Shown here: positions 35,572-44,915 of the stretch, piece after piece | Position numbering within the stretch: position 1 is the first letter of the stretch | Layout of the letters: each line of letters starts with the position of its first letter | From: Photobacterium chitinilyticum | GTDB lineage: Bacteria > Pseudomonadota > Gammaproteobacteria > Enterobacterales > Vibrionaceae | DNA: 64,000 nt | Assembly (NCBI RefSeq): GCF_004104355.1 | Contig: NZ_RJLM01000005.1 | Span: forward strand, 1-64,000 | Reading direction: 5' to 3' | Made by a program: the position numbers and the translations under genes | The notes under the pieces: model-generated | The model's database searches: none | What the model was told of the DNA's origin: nothing | The model's input: only the letters and a program-made list of their open reading frames with translations

Positions 35572-36240
35572 TTAGCTAATCGAAGCGTTGAGCCCCTGTT
35601 GCCAAAATGCTACTTCCATACGCGTGGCCGTTTTGAAAATCTCGCATAGCCTTTGGCCTCGCTGGCTGTTTAACGGTATCTCGTCCAACATTTCATCAAG
35701 GCGTTCAATGGTATCCCGGGCACCAGACTGGAACTCTTCTCCGCTATATAGTTCGATCCAGCTTCGATATGGGTTGTTGTCCAGTTGTGTCTCTGTCCAG
35801 TTTATAAGCTGAGTTCCGATCATGGCATAGCCAATTGCACATGGTGCAAGCGCTGCAAAAAGATCAATACGATCTCCTGCCATACCAGTATCGAGTACAT
35901 AACGTGTGTAACTTACCGTGCCAAAATCTTCAGGCTCGCCTTCCATATCGGATTCGGTTAATCCCCATTTGGCGCAGTATTCGACGTGATGGGACATCTC
36001 GGTATCGAGCAGTGCTGTCAGGCTTGGCAGTGGCTCACGCATTTCGGCAAGGGTACGAGATTTGAAGATTGCCAGTGCGTAGGCGCGGGCATAGTGCTTC
36101 AGGAACAGGAAGTCTTGCTTAAGGTAGTGTAAATAGGCACTTTTGTTCAGCTCGCCTTTGGCCAGCTGAGTAACAAAACTGTGTTCTGTGTAGTCATGCC
36201 AGTCTTGCTGGCAGGCTTTGATTAAGTCTTTATGGTTCAC
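35572..36240 (-). CDS. tenA: Aminopyrimidine aminohydrolase (thiaminase II)
   Basis: 222 residues, all-helical TenA fold. ALAPCAIGYAMIGTQL contains the catalytic Cys, and YLKQDFLFLKHYARAYALAI and WIELYSGEEFQ (catalytic Glu region) are family hallmarks. It hydrolyses amino-HMP from degraded thiamin to HMP. It is the last gene of a riboswitch-controlled operon with an uptake system and ThiD, so imported pyrimidine breakdown products would be returned to thiamin synthesis. Confidence 0.94.
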   Translation of the reverse strand: MNHKDLIKACQQDWHDYTEHSFVTQLAKGELNKSAYLHYLKQDFLFLKHYARAYALAIFKSRTLAEMREPLPSLTALLDTEMSHHVEYCAKWGLTESDMEGEPEDFGTVSYTRYVLDTGMAGDRIDLFAALAPCAIGYAMIGTQLINWTETQLDNNPYRSWIELYSGEEFQSGARDTIERLDEMLDEIPLNSQRGQRLCEIFKTATRMEVAFWQQGLNASIS

Positions 36241-36274
36241 AGGAGATCCTTGATAAATATAGTAAAGGTAGTGA

Positions 36275-37216
36275 TCAGTATGTCAGTACGTAATCTTTAG
36301 CCTGAGGTAGTGTATTGATGATGTTGTGCTGCTTCATGAATTCTGCATATTCGTTGTAACGCTTCAGTTCAACTGCGCCCGGACGTAACGCGAAACGGGT
36401 AAGAGTGTCTTCCCAGGCTCTACGGTTAAGATCGTTATTCAGTGTGTCGGGTGAATAAGATACGAATTCCTGCCACGCTTTCTCAGGGTGGTTAATCAGA
36501 TAGACAGTTGCCTTCTCGACAGCGCTGTTGAATTTATTAATAGTTTTCGGGTTGAATTTGTGTTTATTGGCAACAACGATCAGCTCATCGTAGGGGGGAA
36601 CACCATGCTCTTCAGGATAGAATGCCGTTGCTTTGTAGCCTTCGAGTTCAAGCTGGTTTAGTTCAAAGTTTCTTAAACCTCCCCAGATTGCATCCACCTT
36701 CCCTGAGGCAAGTGATGACGAAAGTGCCCAACCAACGTTGATGATTTTCACGCTATCCATACTGACATTGGCGGAGTTAAGCATTGTACCTATGGTCGCG
36801 TCTTCGCTGCCGCCAATTGCAACACCAATTTGCTTGTCTTTTAGATCTGCCAGAGTTTTAATTCCGGACTTATCTAATACAATTAGAGAGTTGAGCGGGC
36901 CAGAAATTAGGGTGGCGGATCGTACTACCGGTAGGCCGGCAGCGGTACTTGAGATTAGGGTACTTTGATACGATACAGCCATATCAATTTTGCCTGCGGC
37001 GACCAGCTTATCCGGAATACTAGGATCGGCTGGTTCTTGGATTTCGACCTCAAGTCCTTGCTCGGCAAACCACCCTTTTTCCTGAGCTAAAATGATAGGG
37101 CCATGGTTTGGGTTTACGAACCAGTCCAGCATTAGGGTTATTTTCTCTGCTGCTGCACCAAATGAAGCCATAGAAAGTGAAAGTACCGCTAAGCCATGCA
37201 GTAAATACTTTTTCAT
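36275..37216 (-). CDS. thiY: Pyrimidine-precursor ABC transporter, substrate-binding protein
   Basis: 313 residues. After a signal peptide (MKKYLLHGLAVLSLSMASFGAAA) comes an NMT1/THI5-like binding domain: TLMLDWFVNPNHGPIILAQEKGWFAEQGL, DMAVSYQSTLI and IGVAIGGSEDATIG. The WFxNxxHxP motif at the start is characteristic of ThiY, which binds formylaminopyrimidine. It lies in the TPP-controlled operon between the permease and tenA. Confidence 0.9.
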   Translation of the reverse strand: MKKYLLHGLAVLSLSMASFGAAAEKITLMLDWFVNPNHGPIILAQEKGWFAEQGLEVEIQEPADPSIPDKLVAAGKIDMAVSYQSTLISSTAAGLPVVRSATLISGPLNSLIVLDKSGIKTLADLKDKQIGVAIGGSEDATIGTMLNSANVSMDSVKIINVGWALSSSLASGKVDAIWGGLRNFELNQLELEGYKATAFYPEEHGVPPYDELIVVANKHKFNPKTINKFNSAVEKATVYLINHPEKAWQEFVSYSPDTLNNDLNRRAWEDTLTRFALRPGAVELKRYNEYAEFMKQHNIINTLPQAKDYVLTY

Positions 37217-37269
37217 TAATAATTCCTGTCGTTATTGTTTATTGAGCCTGATATTAAGGTGGTTGTGTT

Positions 37270-38091
37270 TTAGTTGCTCTGCCATGGAATTGCTTTCTTT
37301 AACAACACATCGGCAGTGAAATAGAGGCTGACTGAAAAGAATGCCAGAATGAAAAGGGCGGCGAACATTTCGTCAACAAACATGCGTGCGTTAGCCTGTA
37401 GCATCAAGTAGCCTAGTCCTTCGCTGGAACCGACCCATTCGCCAATCACGGCACCGATAGGAGCAACTACAACGGCAATTCTTATGCCGGAGGCTAAAGC
37501 CGGTAGGGCGGCAGGTAACCGAATTTTCCATAAGAGTTGCCAGCGCGTTGCTCCCATGGTTTTGGTGAGATCAAGGAATCCTGTCGGTGTATCGCGAAGA
37601 CCGTCATAACAACACGTTGTTACAGGGAAGAAGATGATCAAAGCGGCCATCACAATTTTCGAGGCGATTCCATAGCCAAGCCATAGCATCAAAATTGGTG
37701 CTATCGCGAACACTGGTATTGCCTGGCTGGTGATGAGAATGGGTAAAAGCCAGCGACGTAACGGGGCGAACAGCAACATTTGCAATGCGAAAAATAATCC
37801 CATCATCAAACCAAGCAATAGCCCGAGCACAACTTCGGTGCTTGTGACAATTGTGTGGTGCCATAGAACATCGTAACGTTCGATGAGTTTGCTAAATACT
37901 GCAGCTGGTCCGGGCAGAATGAATGCTGGCATTTTAAATATCACTACAGCGGCTTGCCATATCCCAATCATCCCGCCAAAACTTATTAGAATGCGTAATG
38001 TATTCTTTGATAACTCTCGGTGTTGTTGCGGGATTAGTTGCTGGATCTGAAGCGATGTCTTCATATTGCTGGATGATTGTAGATCAGCCAT
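37270..38091 (-). CDS. thiX: Pyrimidine-precursor ABC transporter, permease
   Basis: About 273 residues with six predicted membrane helices and the EAA loop that docks the ATPase (MGATRWQLLWKIRLPAALPALASGIRIA). It is of the SsuC/TauC/ThiX type. The start at 38091 overlaps the thiZ stop in an ATGGCTGA arrangement, indicating coupling; a longer frame to 38148 would run through thiZ. Confidence 0.9.
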   Translation of the reverse strand: MADLQSSSNMKTSLQIQQLIPQQHRELSKNTLRILISFGGMIGIWQAAVVIFKMPAFILPGPAAVFSKLIERYDVLWHHTIVTSTEVVLGLLLGLMMGLFFALQMLLFAPLRRWLLPILITSQAIPVFAIAPILMLWLGYGIASKIVMAALIIFFPVTTCCYDGLRDTPTGFLDLTKTMGATRWQLLWKIRLPAALPALASGIRIAVVVAPIGAVIGEWVGSSEGLGYLMLQANARMFVDEMFAALFILAFFSVSLYFTADVLLKKAIPWQSN

Positions 38092-38863
38092 AGTCCTGCT
38101 CCAGTTGCTCGAGAATAGATTGCTGGTGAACTGCCATTTGGGCATCAAACTGCCTTGGTGGTACTGTTCCAGGTACGCCTAGTTCAATGAGACTGGCAGG
38201 CCTGCCGGACATGATGTAGATATTGTGCCCCAGGCGTAGTGCCTCTTGTGGATCATGGGTGATCAGCAAAACGGTACGATTTTTGAGTAATTCTGCTGAC
38301 AGGGTTTGCAATTTATGGCGTGTTACTGCATCCAGCGCTGAGAATGGTTCATCCATTAGTACCAACGGCTTGTCCTGCATCAGTGTCCTGGCAAGCGCAA
38401 CACGTTGGCGCATTCCACCAGAGAGCTGATCAGGCATTGCAGACGTGTACTCTTTGAGTCCAACGGCTTGCAGAAGTTTAATGGCCTTATTATTGTCAAG
38501 TGGGCTGGGGGGCGATCCGAAATGATGGCTAAGGCAGACATTGTCCATGACTGATAACCATGGCAGCAGCAGATCTTGCTGTGCCATATAGGCGATACGT
38601 TCAGTTAGAGGCTTATTATCAGAAGTGACAAGCTTCCCGTGCCAGTCAACACTATCCTCATTTAACTCAGCAAGTTGGCGCAATAATGTTGTTTTCCCAC
38701 AGCCACTTTTTCCGAGTAAACAAGTCCACTTCCCGGCAGGAAGGGTAAGATTTAGATCAACAAACAAAGCATCGCTGGCATCTTTATAAGTCAGCGAGGC
38801 GTGTTGCAACTGCACTTCAACAGCAGAAGAAGGATTGGTTTTAGCGGATGCTAGCATAGCCAT
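38084..38863 (-). CDS. thiZ: Pyrimidine-precursor ABC transporter, ATP-binding protein
   Basis: 259 residues with all ABC ATPase motifs intact: Walker A LLGKSGCGKTTLLR, Q-loop YMAQQDLLLPW, signature QLSGGMRQRVALART, Walker B PLVLMDEPFSALD, and H-loop LLITHDPQEA. The closest subfamily is SsuB/TauB. It lies five bases after thiD and overlaps thiX, so the uptake system is translated as one unit. Confidence 0.92.
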   Translation of the reverse strand: MAMLASAKTNPSSAVEVQLQHASLTYKDASDALFVDLNLTLPAGKWTCLLGKSGCGKTTLLRQLAELNEDSVDWHGKLVTSDNKPLTERIAYMAQQDLLLPWLSVMDNVCLSHHFGSPPSPLDNNKAIKLLQAVGLKEYTSAMPDQLSGGMRQRVALARTLMQDKPLVLMDEPFSALDAVTRHKLQTLSAELLKNRTVLLITHDPQEALRLGHNIYIMSGRPASLIELGVPGTVPPRQFDAQMAVHQQSILEQLEQDYG

Positions 38864-38868
38864 TTCTC

Positions 38869-39696
38869 TTATTCTGGTTGGTAGTGACCGGCAAAGAAAT
38901 GATGAACAGGCCCATGTCCTGATCCAATCTCAAGCTTGTCTGCATGACTGATTGCCATAGTGATGTAAGCTTTTGCGTTTTGGACTGCTGCTCTCAATTC
39001 AATCCCCTGTGCAAGAAATGAGGCAGTGGCTGAAGAAAGGGTACAACCGGTTCCATGGGTGTTACGAGTTGAGATTCGAGCTGTGCTCATGCGGATCACT
39101 TCGTTGTTCATTATAAGCAGATCAGTACTGTTGGTATCCTGCTCGAGGTGACCACCTTTAAGTAGTACGGATTTCGCTCCTATCTGGCGCAGTGCTTCAA
39201 TCATGTTAGCCATTTCTTTCTCACTTTGAGGAATGGCGACATCAAGTAAAGCGGCAGCTTCCGGTAGGTTAGGGGTGATAACGTCTGCTAAGGGTAGCAG
39301 TTCCGTTTTTAGGCACGATATAGCATCCTGCTGTAACAGGAGATCACCGCTGGTTGCGACCATGACTGGATCAACAACGAGATATTTGGGTTTATATTGA
39401 CGTAGCTTGGCTGCAACAACCTTGATTATATTGGTATCGCTCAACATACCAACTTTTACCGCCTTGATATCAAGATCGGTGAAAACGGCATCTAGCTGTT
39501 TTTCCACAAACTCCGGATCGACAGCAAGAATTCCTGAGACGCCTTGCGTATTTTGCGCGGTCAAGGCAGTGATCACGGAACAGCCATAACTGCCTGTTGC
39601 AGAAATAGCTTTAATATCGGCCTGAATACCGGCTCCGCCGCCACTGTCTGAGCCAGCAATTGTTAGTGTGATTGGTGTTTTTGATGGTACGGCCAT
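38869..39696 (-). CDS. thiD: Hydroxymethylpyrimidine/phosphomethylpyrimidine kinase
   Basis: 275 residues, ribokinase fold. TIAGSDSGGGAGIQADIKAIS at the start, VDPVMVATSGD in the middle, and NTHGTGCTLSSATASFLAQG with the catalytic GTGC anion hole are diagnostic. It phosphorylates HMP twice for thiamin synthesis. The ATG at 39696 has AGGGG upstream and follows the TPP riboswitch; the frame is open to 39759, but that would translate the expression platform. First gene of the operon. Confidence 0.95.
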   Translation of the reverse strand: MAVPSKTPITLTIAGSDSGGGAGIQADIKAISATGSYGCSVITALTAQNTQGVSGILAVDPEFVEKQLDAVFTDLDIKAVKVGMLSDTNIIKVVAAKLRQYKPKYLVVDPVMVATSGDLLLQQDAISCLKTELLPLADVITPNLPEAAALLDVAIPQSEKEMANMIEALRQIGAKSVLLKGGHLEQDTNSTDLLIMNNEVIRMSTARISTRNTHGTGCTLSSATASFLAQGIELRAAVQNAKAYITMAISHADKLEIGSGHGPVHHFFAGHYQPE

Positions 39697-39698
39697 AA

Positions 39699-39724
39699 CT
39701 ACCCCTAAATTACGCGCAGGGTAG
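39699..39724 (-). promoter_or_regulatory. Possible ribosome-site-sequestering hairpin of the TPP riboswitch
   Basis: On the minus strand the sequence CTACCC (39724-39719) can pair with GGGTAG (39704-39699), which contains most of the thiD ribosome binding site, leaving a 14-base loop. In the ligand-bound state this would hide the ribosome site. This is an inference from complementarity only. Confidence 0.5.
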
Positions 39725-39775
39725 CAGGTGTCTGAGAAAGGGCGCTTGGGAAAGGCCACATGAAGACACGTTTGC

Positions 39776-39858
39776 TAGTTCCCTACGCCATTACTAAATG
39801 GATCAGGTTCAACGGGTCCCACCGAAGTGGTCTCAGCCAAAGGCTCCCCGACTAACTC
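39776..39858 (-). ncRNA. TPP (THI-box) riboswitch
   Basis: Read on the minus strand, the segment contains the conserved blocks GGGGAGCC, GGCTGAGA, GACCCGTTGAACCTGATC and GCGTAGGGAA in the right order and spacing. These form the pyrimidine- and pyrophosphate-sensing arms of the TPP aptamer. It lies about 80 bases upstream of thiD. When TPP is abundant, expression of thiD-thiZXY-tenA should fall. There is no obvious terminator in the gap, so translational control is more likely than attenuation. Confidence 0.95.
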
Positions 39859-40072
39859 ACAAAATATTGTATATTTGCTTGATTAAACAGCCGTTGATGC
39901 TGCTATCAATTATCCCGCTATTCTAACCATGTTTTTTACTGTAGGGCAAATAGGAATGTGAAAATTTGGGTGTTGGTAGTTTCTTATTAACAATGAAGAG
40001 GCTGTATAATCACCAATAAGGAATATATATGAGTGTATTTAAGTCGAATTATTGAACGTCATGAGGTGAAAT

Positions 40073-40441
40073 ATGGACAATTCACAGAAAGAAAAACATG
40101 AGAAAATTAATTACGTCGAGTTCCCTGCTATCAATCTTGCTGCAACAAAAGCATTTTTTATACAGGCTTTTGGCTGGGATTTTGTAGACTACGGGGATGG
40201 CTATTCGGCGTTCTCCAATCAAGGATTAGATGGTGGCTTTTTTCAGTCAACGTTAAGCTCAACGACAGCCAACGGTAGTGCGTTGGTTGTGCTTTACAGT
40301 CAGGATCTTGAATTATCGCTACTCAATGTAGAGAAAGCTGGGGGGATTATTGTTCGACCGATTTTTTCTTTCCCTGGAGGGAGACGTTTTCACTTTACAG
40401 AGCCGAGTGGTAATGAATTGGCTATATGGTCGGATAATTAA
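40073..40441 (+). CDS. VOC (glyoxalase/bleomycin-resistance) family protein
   Basis: 122 residues, one VOC module pair: INYVEFPAINLAATKAFFIQAFGW (about 12-35), then FSFPGGRRFHFTEPSGNELAIWS (about 98-120), whose Glu residues could bind metal. Relatives are often annotated as glyoxalase-like or bleomycin-resistance-like, but the substrate is unknown. A GAGGTG ribosome site precedes the ATG. Single gene, convergent with phnA across a shared terminator. Confidence 0.82.
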   Translation: MDNSQKEKHEKINYVEFPAINLAATKAFFIQAFGWDFVDYGDGYSAFSNQGLDGGFFQSTLSSTTANGSALVVLYSQDLELSLLNVEKAGGIIVRPIFSFPGGRRFHFTEPSGNELAIWSDN

Positions 40442-40490
40442 CTAAAGGCAGGTTGAGCTTTAGGTGTTGAGGACAATTATTTAAATTGAA

Positions 40491-40517
40491 CAAAGGCGCT
40501 ATTAAGCGCCTTTGTTA
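40491..40517. terminator. Bidirectional terminator
   Basis: Ten-base stem CAAAGGCGCT with its complement and an ATTA loop, between the convergent VOC and phnA genes. Confidence 0.8.
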
Positions 40518-40540
40518 GATCATTATGACTGAAAAAGAAA

Positions 40541-41113
40541 TCACATCTTTTTGCAGTAAGCCGCAATGATTACCATGTTTGTGCCAGCTGCTTTGCCGGT
40601 AATATGCAGGGGGTTGTCCGTTAGACGAATACCGCGAACAGCTGTACCTTGTTTAACAACTAGGCTAGAACCTTTTACTGGAAGATCTTTGACAATAGTG
40701 ACGTTGTCACCAGCTTGTAGCGCAGTACCGTTTACATCCAGTGTCTGAATAGAGTCAAGTGCCTCTAACGCGATGCCTTTTTCAGCCCATTCAATCATGT
40801 CTTCTTCTAGGTAAAGCATGTCTAGCAGATCTTGTGCCCAAGTTTCAGCAGAAAGGCGTTTCAGCATACGGTAAGCCATCACTTGAACAGCTGGAACCTG
40901 ACTCCACATACTATCGTTCAGGCAGCGCCAGTGATTCTGCTCCATTGTATCGGCATCTTCAATTTGATCTCGGCACGTACCACAGACCATTACACAGCTG
41001 GCAGCAGTTGTGTCCGGAGAAGCAGGTACTTCATACACGCTCAGGTTATCTTCAGATGAGCAAAGTTCACATTTTGCGTCAGCGCGCTGCTTAACGATAT
41101 TTTCAATAGTCAT
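40541..41113 (-). CDS. phnA: PhnA-type zinc-ribbon protein
   Basis: 190 residues. An N-terminal zinc ribbon (CELC and CGTC, about 15-45) is followed by a helical linker. The C-terminal PhnA domain (about 120-190) has the motifs LQAGDNVTIVKDLPVKGSSLVVKQGTAVRGIRL. Despite the name, PhnA homologues like this are not shown to act on phosphonates and there is no phn operon here. The start at 41113 (MTIENIVKQRA) agrees with family length; an upstream in-frame ATG at 41164 is less likely. Confidence 0.85.
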   Translation of the reverse strand: MTIENIVKQRADAKCELCSSEDNLSVYEVPASPDTTAASCVMVCGTCRDQIEDADTMEQNHWRCLNDSMWSQVPAVQVMAYRMLKRLSAETWAQDLLDMLYLEEDMIEWAEKGIALEALDSIQTLDVNGTALQAGDNVTIVKDLPVKGSSLVVKQGTAVRGIRLTDNPLHITGKAAGTNMVIIAAYCKKM

Positions 41114-41405
41114 AGGGATTTGTCCGTAGATTTGTTGTGGCAATATTATGCCAGCATTTCGCAATAAGGGAAGAAATCCTGCTTTAGATCACACGGAATC
41201 ACGATTATCAGCCGGTAAAAAGTATAGTAATTGAACATTATGGACGTTTATGGCTGAAATTCTGTTGAGTGTCTGATAGTTGGTTGAGTGGGATATAATC
41301 TCGTGATGGATATACTATGTTGCTCAAAAGCTGTACTGTTGTAAGGAAAAAGATAAAATCATAACTGTCTTAATTAATATTATAAATCTATATCAAGGAC
41401 AAATA

Positions 41406-41900
41406 ATGAAAAAGGTCGTTTATTTGCTATCAATACTTGCGTTAGCTGGCTGTGATGAAGATGACGTTAAAGATCTTGCGCAGGGAAATACTAAAGTTTT
41501 TACAGTGACCGGGGCACAAGTTGCCAGTAAGCTTGGTACATTGGATCCTGGTTACTATGATATCGCTGTTATCACTAGCGCAAGCCAGGGTAATACTTCA
41601 CCTGATGGATTACCGGTTGCAACGAAGTCCACGCTTGAAAACCTAGGGATCAAAGTAGAGGGTGAAACTTGCGGCAGGATCGATATTACTAATCAGATCT
41701 GTTTTGAAAGCGGTAATGCAAACAGTTGTATTCCTAGCGAAATTAATATGCTTGGTCTAGCAGTTTATACCATTGACCTAGATAAGGTTAAGACAGCTTC
41801 GGCAAACGGTTTTTATCCGAAATTGGCTGCTGAAGTTGGTGGATTGTATGTTGATATCGCTTATAACGACGTAAGTTGTTCTTCATTACAGGCGTTGTAA
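41406..41900 (+). CDS. Small lipoprotein of unknown function
   Basis: 164 residues. The leader MKKVVYLLSILALAGC ends in a lipobox, followed by acidic residues (DEDDVKD; Asp right after Cys could direct inner-membrane retention in the E. coli rule). Four further cysteines (ETCGRID, QICFES, NSCIPS, DVSCSS) could make two disulfides. I do not recognise the domain. A good AAGGA ribosome site is present. It stands alone, about 250 bases before a secreted protease gene in the same direction. Confidence 0.65.
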   Translation: MKKVVYLLSILALAGCDEDDVKDLAQGNTKVFTVTGAQVASKLGTLDPGYYDIAVITSASQGNTSPDGLPVATKSTLENLGIKVEGETCGRIDITNQICFESGNANSCIPSEINMLGLAVYTIDLDKVKTASANGFYPKLAAEVGGLYVDIAYNDVSCSSLQAL

Positions 41901-42152
41901 TCATTATTAGATTTTACTTTCGCCTACCAGCGCTAAATAATGATTGCTCGCAGGGCTTGTTATACAGGCCCTTCCTTTTCTTGGGCCTTGTAAAAAATGA
42001 TTAAACTTGGATCTATTTAACTGATATATGATGTCTGTTCACTTTTCTTAATAAATTAACCAGAATACACTCGCATAACACTCTTTCCTTAATGTTTCAT
42101 TCTAACATCCATTGGTAGATTGCTATTTTTCTTTTGCTAAGGATTATACCTA

Positions 42153-43334
42153 ATGAGAGTGAGGCATCTATTTGCTGCGGTAGGCTTGTGTCTGATATTT
42201 TCAGTTCCGATTATGGCCAATGAGGTTTCGGGATATGTTGTTGGCGGGACACCAGTAAAGCCGAGTGATGATCATAGTTGGATGGCCTCTATTCGTTTAA
42301 CCTCAAAGCAGTTGAGTCATAATTGTGGTGGAACAGTAGTCAATGAGCGCTGGGTACTTACCGCTGCTCATTGTGTTGTTCAACAGGCGAGCGCGGAGCA
42401 ATACCAGGTAATACCTCCAAGCAAGCTGAACGTTATGGTTGGTACTACAAGCGGTACTGTAGAAGATGTGGCAACACTTTATGCGGTATCTCATGTAGTG
42501 GTTCACCCAGATTATTCTCCTCAAGCTAATGTTCAAGTAACGCCACAGCCAGATGGCTCGGTTATTACCGAGGTACTTCGCCCGGCTTTGGATAACGATA
42601 TTGCATTATTACGGGTTGATCGTCCTTTTTCTGCCCAAATTACACCAATATTATTGGCAACAGATAAGGATGCAGATGAAATCGATCTTAGTCTTGGTTC
42701 GCAGTGGTCTGATACTAATCGTCCCAAAAACACTAAAGTGACAGGCTGGGGTTCGACGCAAACAAGTGGTACGGGGACATCTGAAAAGTTGATGGAAGCC
42801 GAGTTATCTTTCTTGCCGATGCCCGAATGTTTTAATCGCCTTGAGCTTGGAAATGAAGCGTACTATATCATTGATAGTCCCAGGAACCGCACAAAGGTCT
42901 GTGCATTGCCACCTGCCGTAATTTTTGATAGCGATGGAACATCGAAGGAGTATGGCCCCGACTCGTGTAAAGGGGATAGTGGTGGGCCGCTGAGGGTAAA
43001 AAATGCTCTGGGTGATTGGATTCAGTTCGGTATTGTGAGTGGTGGTCCGGTTGGCAAGCTTGTGTGTGGCTCGCTAGTACGACCGAGTTTTTATACTCGT
43101 ATTGGTACATATTACTCTTGGATACTCTCCAATGTCGCGAAGGTACCGGAGAAACCGATCACTGGCCCCAATATTATTAGAGAAGAAGAGGCTAAGAATG
43201 ACTGTATTGCTGGTTCTACCGGGATTTCCCAAAATAACTGTAATATGAAGTCGGCTAGTGGCGGAGCAATCTCTTGGTTTGGCATGTTGTTGGTATTTTT
43301 CATTGGTTGGTTACGTCGTAGCATGATTAAATAA
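42153..43334 (+). CDS. Secreted trypsin-like serine protease with GlyGly-CTERM tail
   Basis: 393 residues. A signal peptide (FAAVGLCLIFSVPIMA) is followed by the activation-type N-terminus VVGGTPV. The S1 catalytic triad is visible: His in VLTAAHCVV, Asp in DNDIALLRVD, Ser in CKGDSGGPLRV, with Asp six residues before Ser (GPDSC), giving trypsin-like Arg/Lys specificity. The C-terminus has a short linker, then SASGGAISWFGMLLVFFIGWLRR, a GlyGly-CTERM sorting signal that rhombosortase cleaves after type II secretion. It resembles the Vibrio VesA/VesB/VesC proteases. Confidence 0.9.
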   Translation: MRVRHLFAAVGLCLIFSVPIMANEVSGYVVGGTPVKPSDDHSWMASIRLTSKQLSHNCGGTVVNERWVLTAAHCVVQQASAEQYQVIPPSKLNVMVGTTSGTVEDVATLYAVSHVVVHPDYSPQANVQVTPQPDGSVITEVLRPALDNDIALLRVDRPFSAQITPILLATDKDADEIDLSLGSQWSDTNRPKNTKVTGWGSTQTSGTGTSEKLMEAELSFLPMPECFNRLELGNEAYYIIDSPRNRTKVCALPPAVIFDSDGTSKEYGPDSCKGDSGGPLRVKNALGDWIQFGIVSGGPVGKLVCGSLVRPSFYTRIGTYYSWILSNVAKVPEKPITGPNIIREEEAKNDCIAGSTGISQNNCNMKSASGGAISWFGMLLVFFIGWLRRSMIK

Positions 43335-43350
43335 GCGTCCAGTTATGTAG

Positions 43351-43388
43351 CAAAGCCACCTTGTCAGAACAGAGTGGCTTTGTTTCTT
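43351..43388. terminator. Terminator between the protease and codA genes
   Basis: Arms CAAAGCCAC (43351-43359) and GTGGCTTTG (43374-43382), followed by TTTCTT. The genes on either side are convergent. Confidence 0.8.
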
Positions 43389-43409
43389 GGCTGGCAGTTG
43401 CTGATATGT

Positions 43410-44699
43410 TTAGCGACGGAAATTGATTTCTTCCTTGCCTTCACCTATGTAAATCTGTGTTGTTGTCGGTTGTGTCTGCGCAATAATATGGCCATGGCGA
43501 ACAGAATAACGAACCGGAACCTGACGTCGAACGGCGTCAAACCCATTATCTGCAAGCATGATTAGTAGGCTTCCTGGCTTGCCTTCCTCAAGGCCGTAAT
43601 TGTTTTGAATATTTAGCGTACGAGCTGAATTGGTGCTGATTAAGTCTAACGAGTTATTTATTTGCTCGTAGCCCATAACTTGGCATACATGCAAACCCAT
43701 ATGGAGTACTTGCATCATGTTCGCAGTCCCTAGTGGGTACCAGGGGTCGAAGACATCATCGTGACCGAAGCAGACATTGATATTTGTTGCCAACATCTCT
43801 TTCACGCGGGTAATCCCACGACGCTTTGGATAGTCATCGAATCGGCCTTGCAGATGAATATTGACTAAAGGGTTGGCAACAAAATTGATACCAGACATTT
43901 TCAGCAAGCGAAATAAACGTGATGCATAGGCTCCGTTGTAGGAATGCATGGCAGTGGTATGACTTGCAGTTACCTTATCCCCCATTTTGAATTTATGGGC
44001 TAAAGCGGCTAGTGTTTCGACAAAGCGAGATTGTTCGTCATCGATCTCATAACAATGAACATCAATGAGTCGGTTGTATTTACGAGCGAGATCAAATACA
44101 TAATGTAAAGAATCGATACCGTATTCACGAGTAAATTCGAAGTGGGGTATAGCACCAATTACATCGGCTCCAAGCTTTACAGCTTCTTCGAGTAGTTCTT
44201 TGCCGTTTGGGTAGGAAAGAATTCCCTCTTGTGGGAAGGCAACAATTTGGATATCGATCCATTGCTTCATTTCTTCTTTTACTTCCAGCATTGCTTTTAG
44301 GGCAATGAGTGTAGGGTCTGATACATCGACATGTGTGCGCACATGCTGAACACCATTTGCAATTTGCCATTTTAGCGTTTGTTTCGCGCGGCTTTTTACA
44401 TCCCCAATGGACAGTATGGATTTTCGTTCGGCCCAGCGCTCAATGCCTTCAAATAAGGTTCCTGATATATTCCAACTTGGCTCACCAGCTGTTTGTGTTG
44501 TATCTAGGTGAACATGCGGTTCACAAAATGGAGCGATAGCCATACCGCCTTCACCGTCGAGTAGATTATTGCCGGTATAGTTTAATTCATCATCCATTAG
44601 AGTGATTATTTTGAACTGACCATTTTCGATTAGGATTTGATGCAGGCCTTCCTTGCCTTGAAGAGTAATATTTTGAATGAGCATATCTGAGGTTTGCAT
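43410..44699 (-). CDS. codA: Cytosine deaminase (amidohydrolase family)
   Basis: 429 residues. The TIM-barrel amidohydrolase metal site is visible as PHVHLDTT (HxH), with [17 protein letters not shown] (His and the catalytic Glu region), ASHTTAMHS and [15 protein letters not shown] (the conserved Asp). These match E. coli CodA and related deaminases, which turn cytosine to uracil. No codB permease is adjacent. An AAGGA ribosome site lies upstream of the ATG. A close relative acting on isoguanine or creatinine cannot be excluded. Confidence 0.85.
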   Translation of the reverse strand: MQTSDMLIQNITLQGKEGLHQILIENGQFKIITLMDDELNYTGNNLLDGEGGMAIAPFCEPHVHLDTTQTAGEPSWNISGTLFEGIERWAERKSILSIGDVKSRAKQTLKWQIANGVQHVRTHVDVSDPTLIALKAMLEVKEEMKQWIDIQIVAFPQEGILSYPNGKELLEEAVKLGADVIGAIPHFEFTREYGIDSLHYVFDLARKYNRLIDVHCYEIDDEQSRFVETLAALAHKFKMGDKVTASHTTAMHSYNGAYASRLFRLLKMSGINFVANPLVNIHLQGRFDDYPKRRGITRVKEMLATNINVCFGHDDVFDPWYPLGTANMMQVLHMGLHVCQVMGYEQINNSLDLISTNSARTLNIQNNYGLEEGKPGSLLIMLADNGFDAVRRQVPVRYSVRHGHIIAQTQPTTTQIYIGEGKEEINFRR

Positions 44700-44915
44700 C
44701 TAATTAATCCTTATACTTTGGCTGTCGAATGAGCAGTAGCGCGATTGAGTACTGTAGGTTGGTTTTGGTTGTTTATTGTACACCTAAATCAATAGCTGGA
44801 ACCATTAACTGGATTGATATCTATTTTTGATGGTTAAATCGTGTACAGGTTATAAAGTGGCTAAAAGTCGGTGTTTTAAGGACGGTTTTGGATTGCGAAT
44901 TCTCATCAATTGGCC

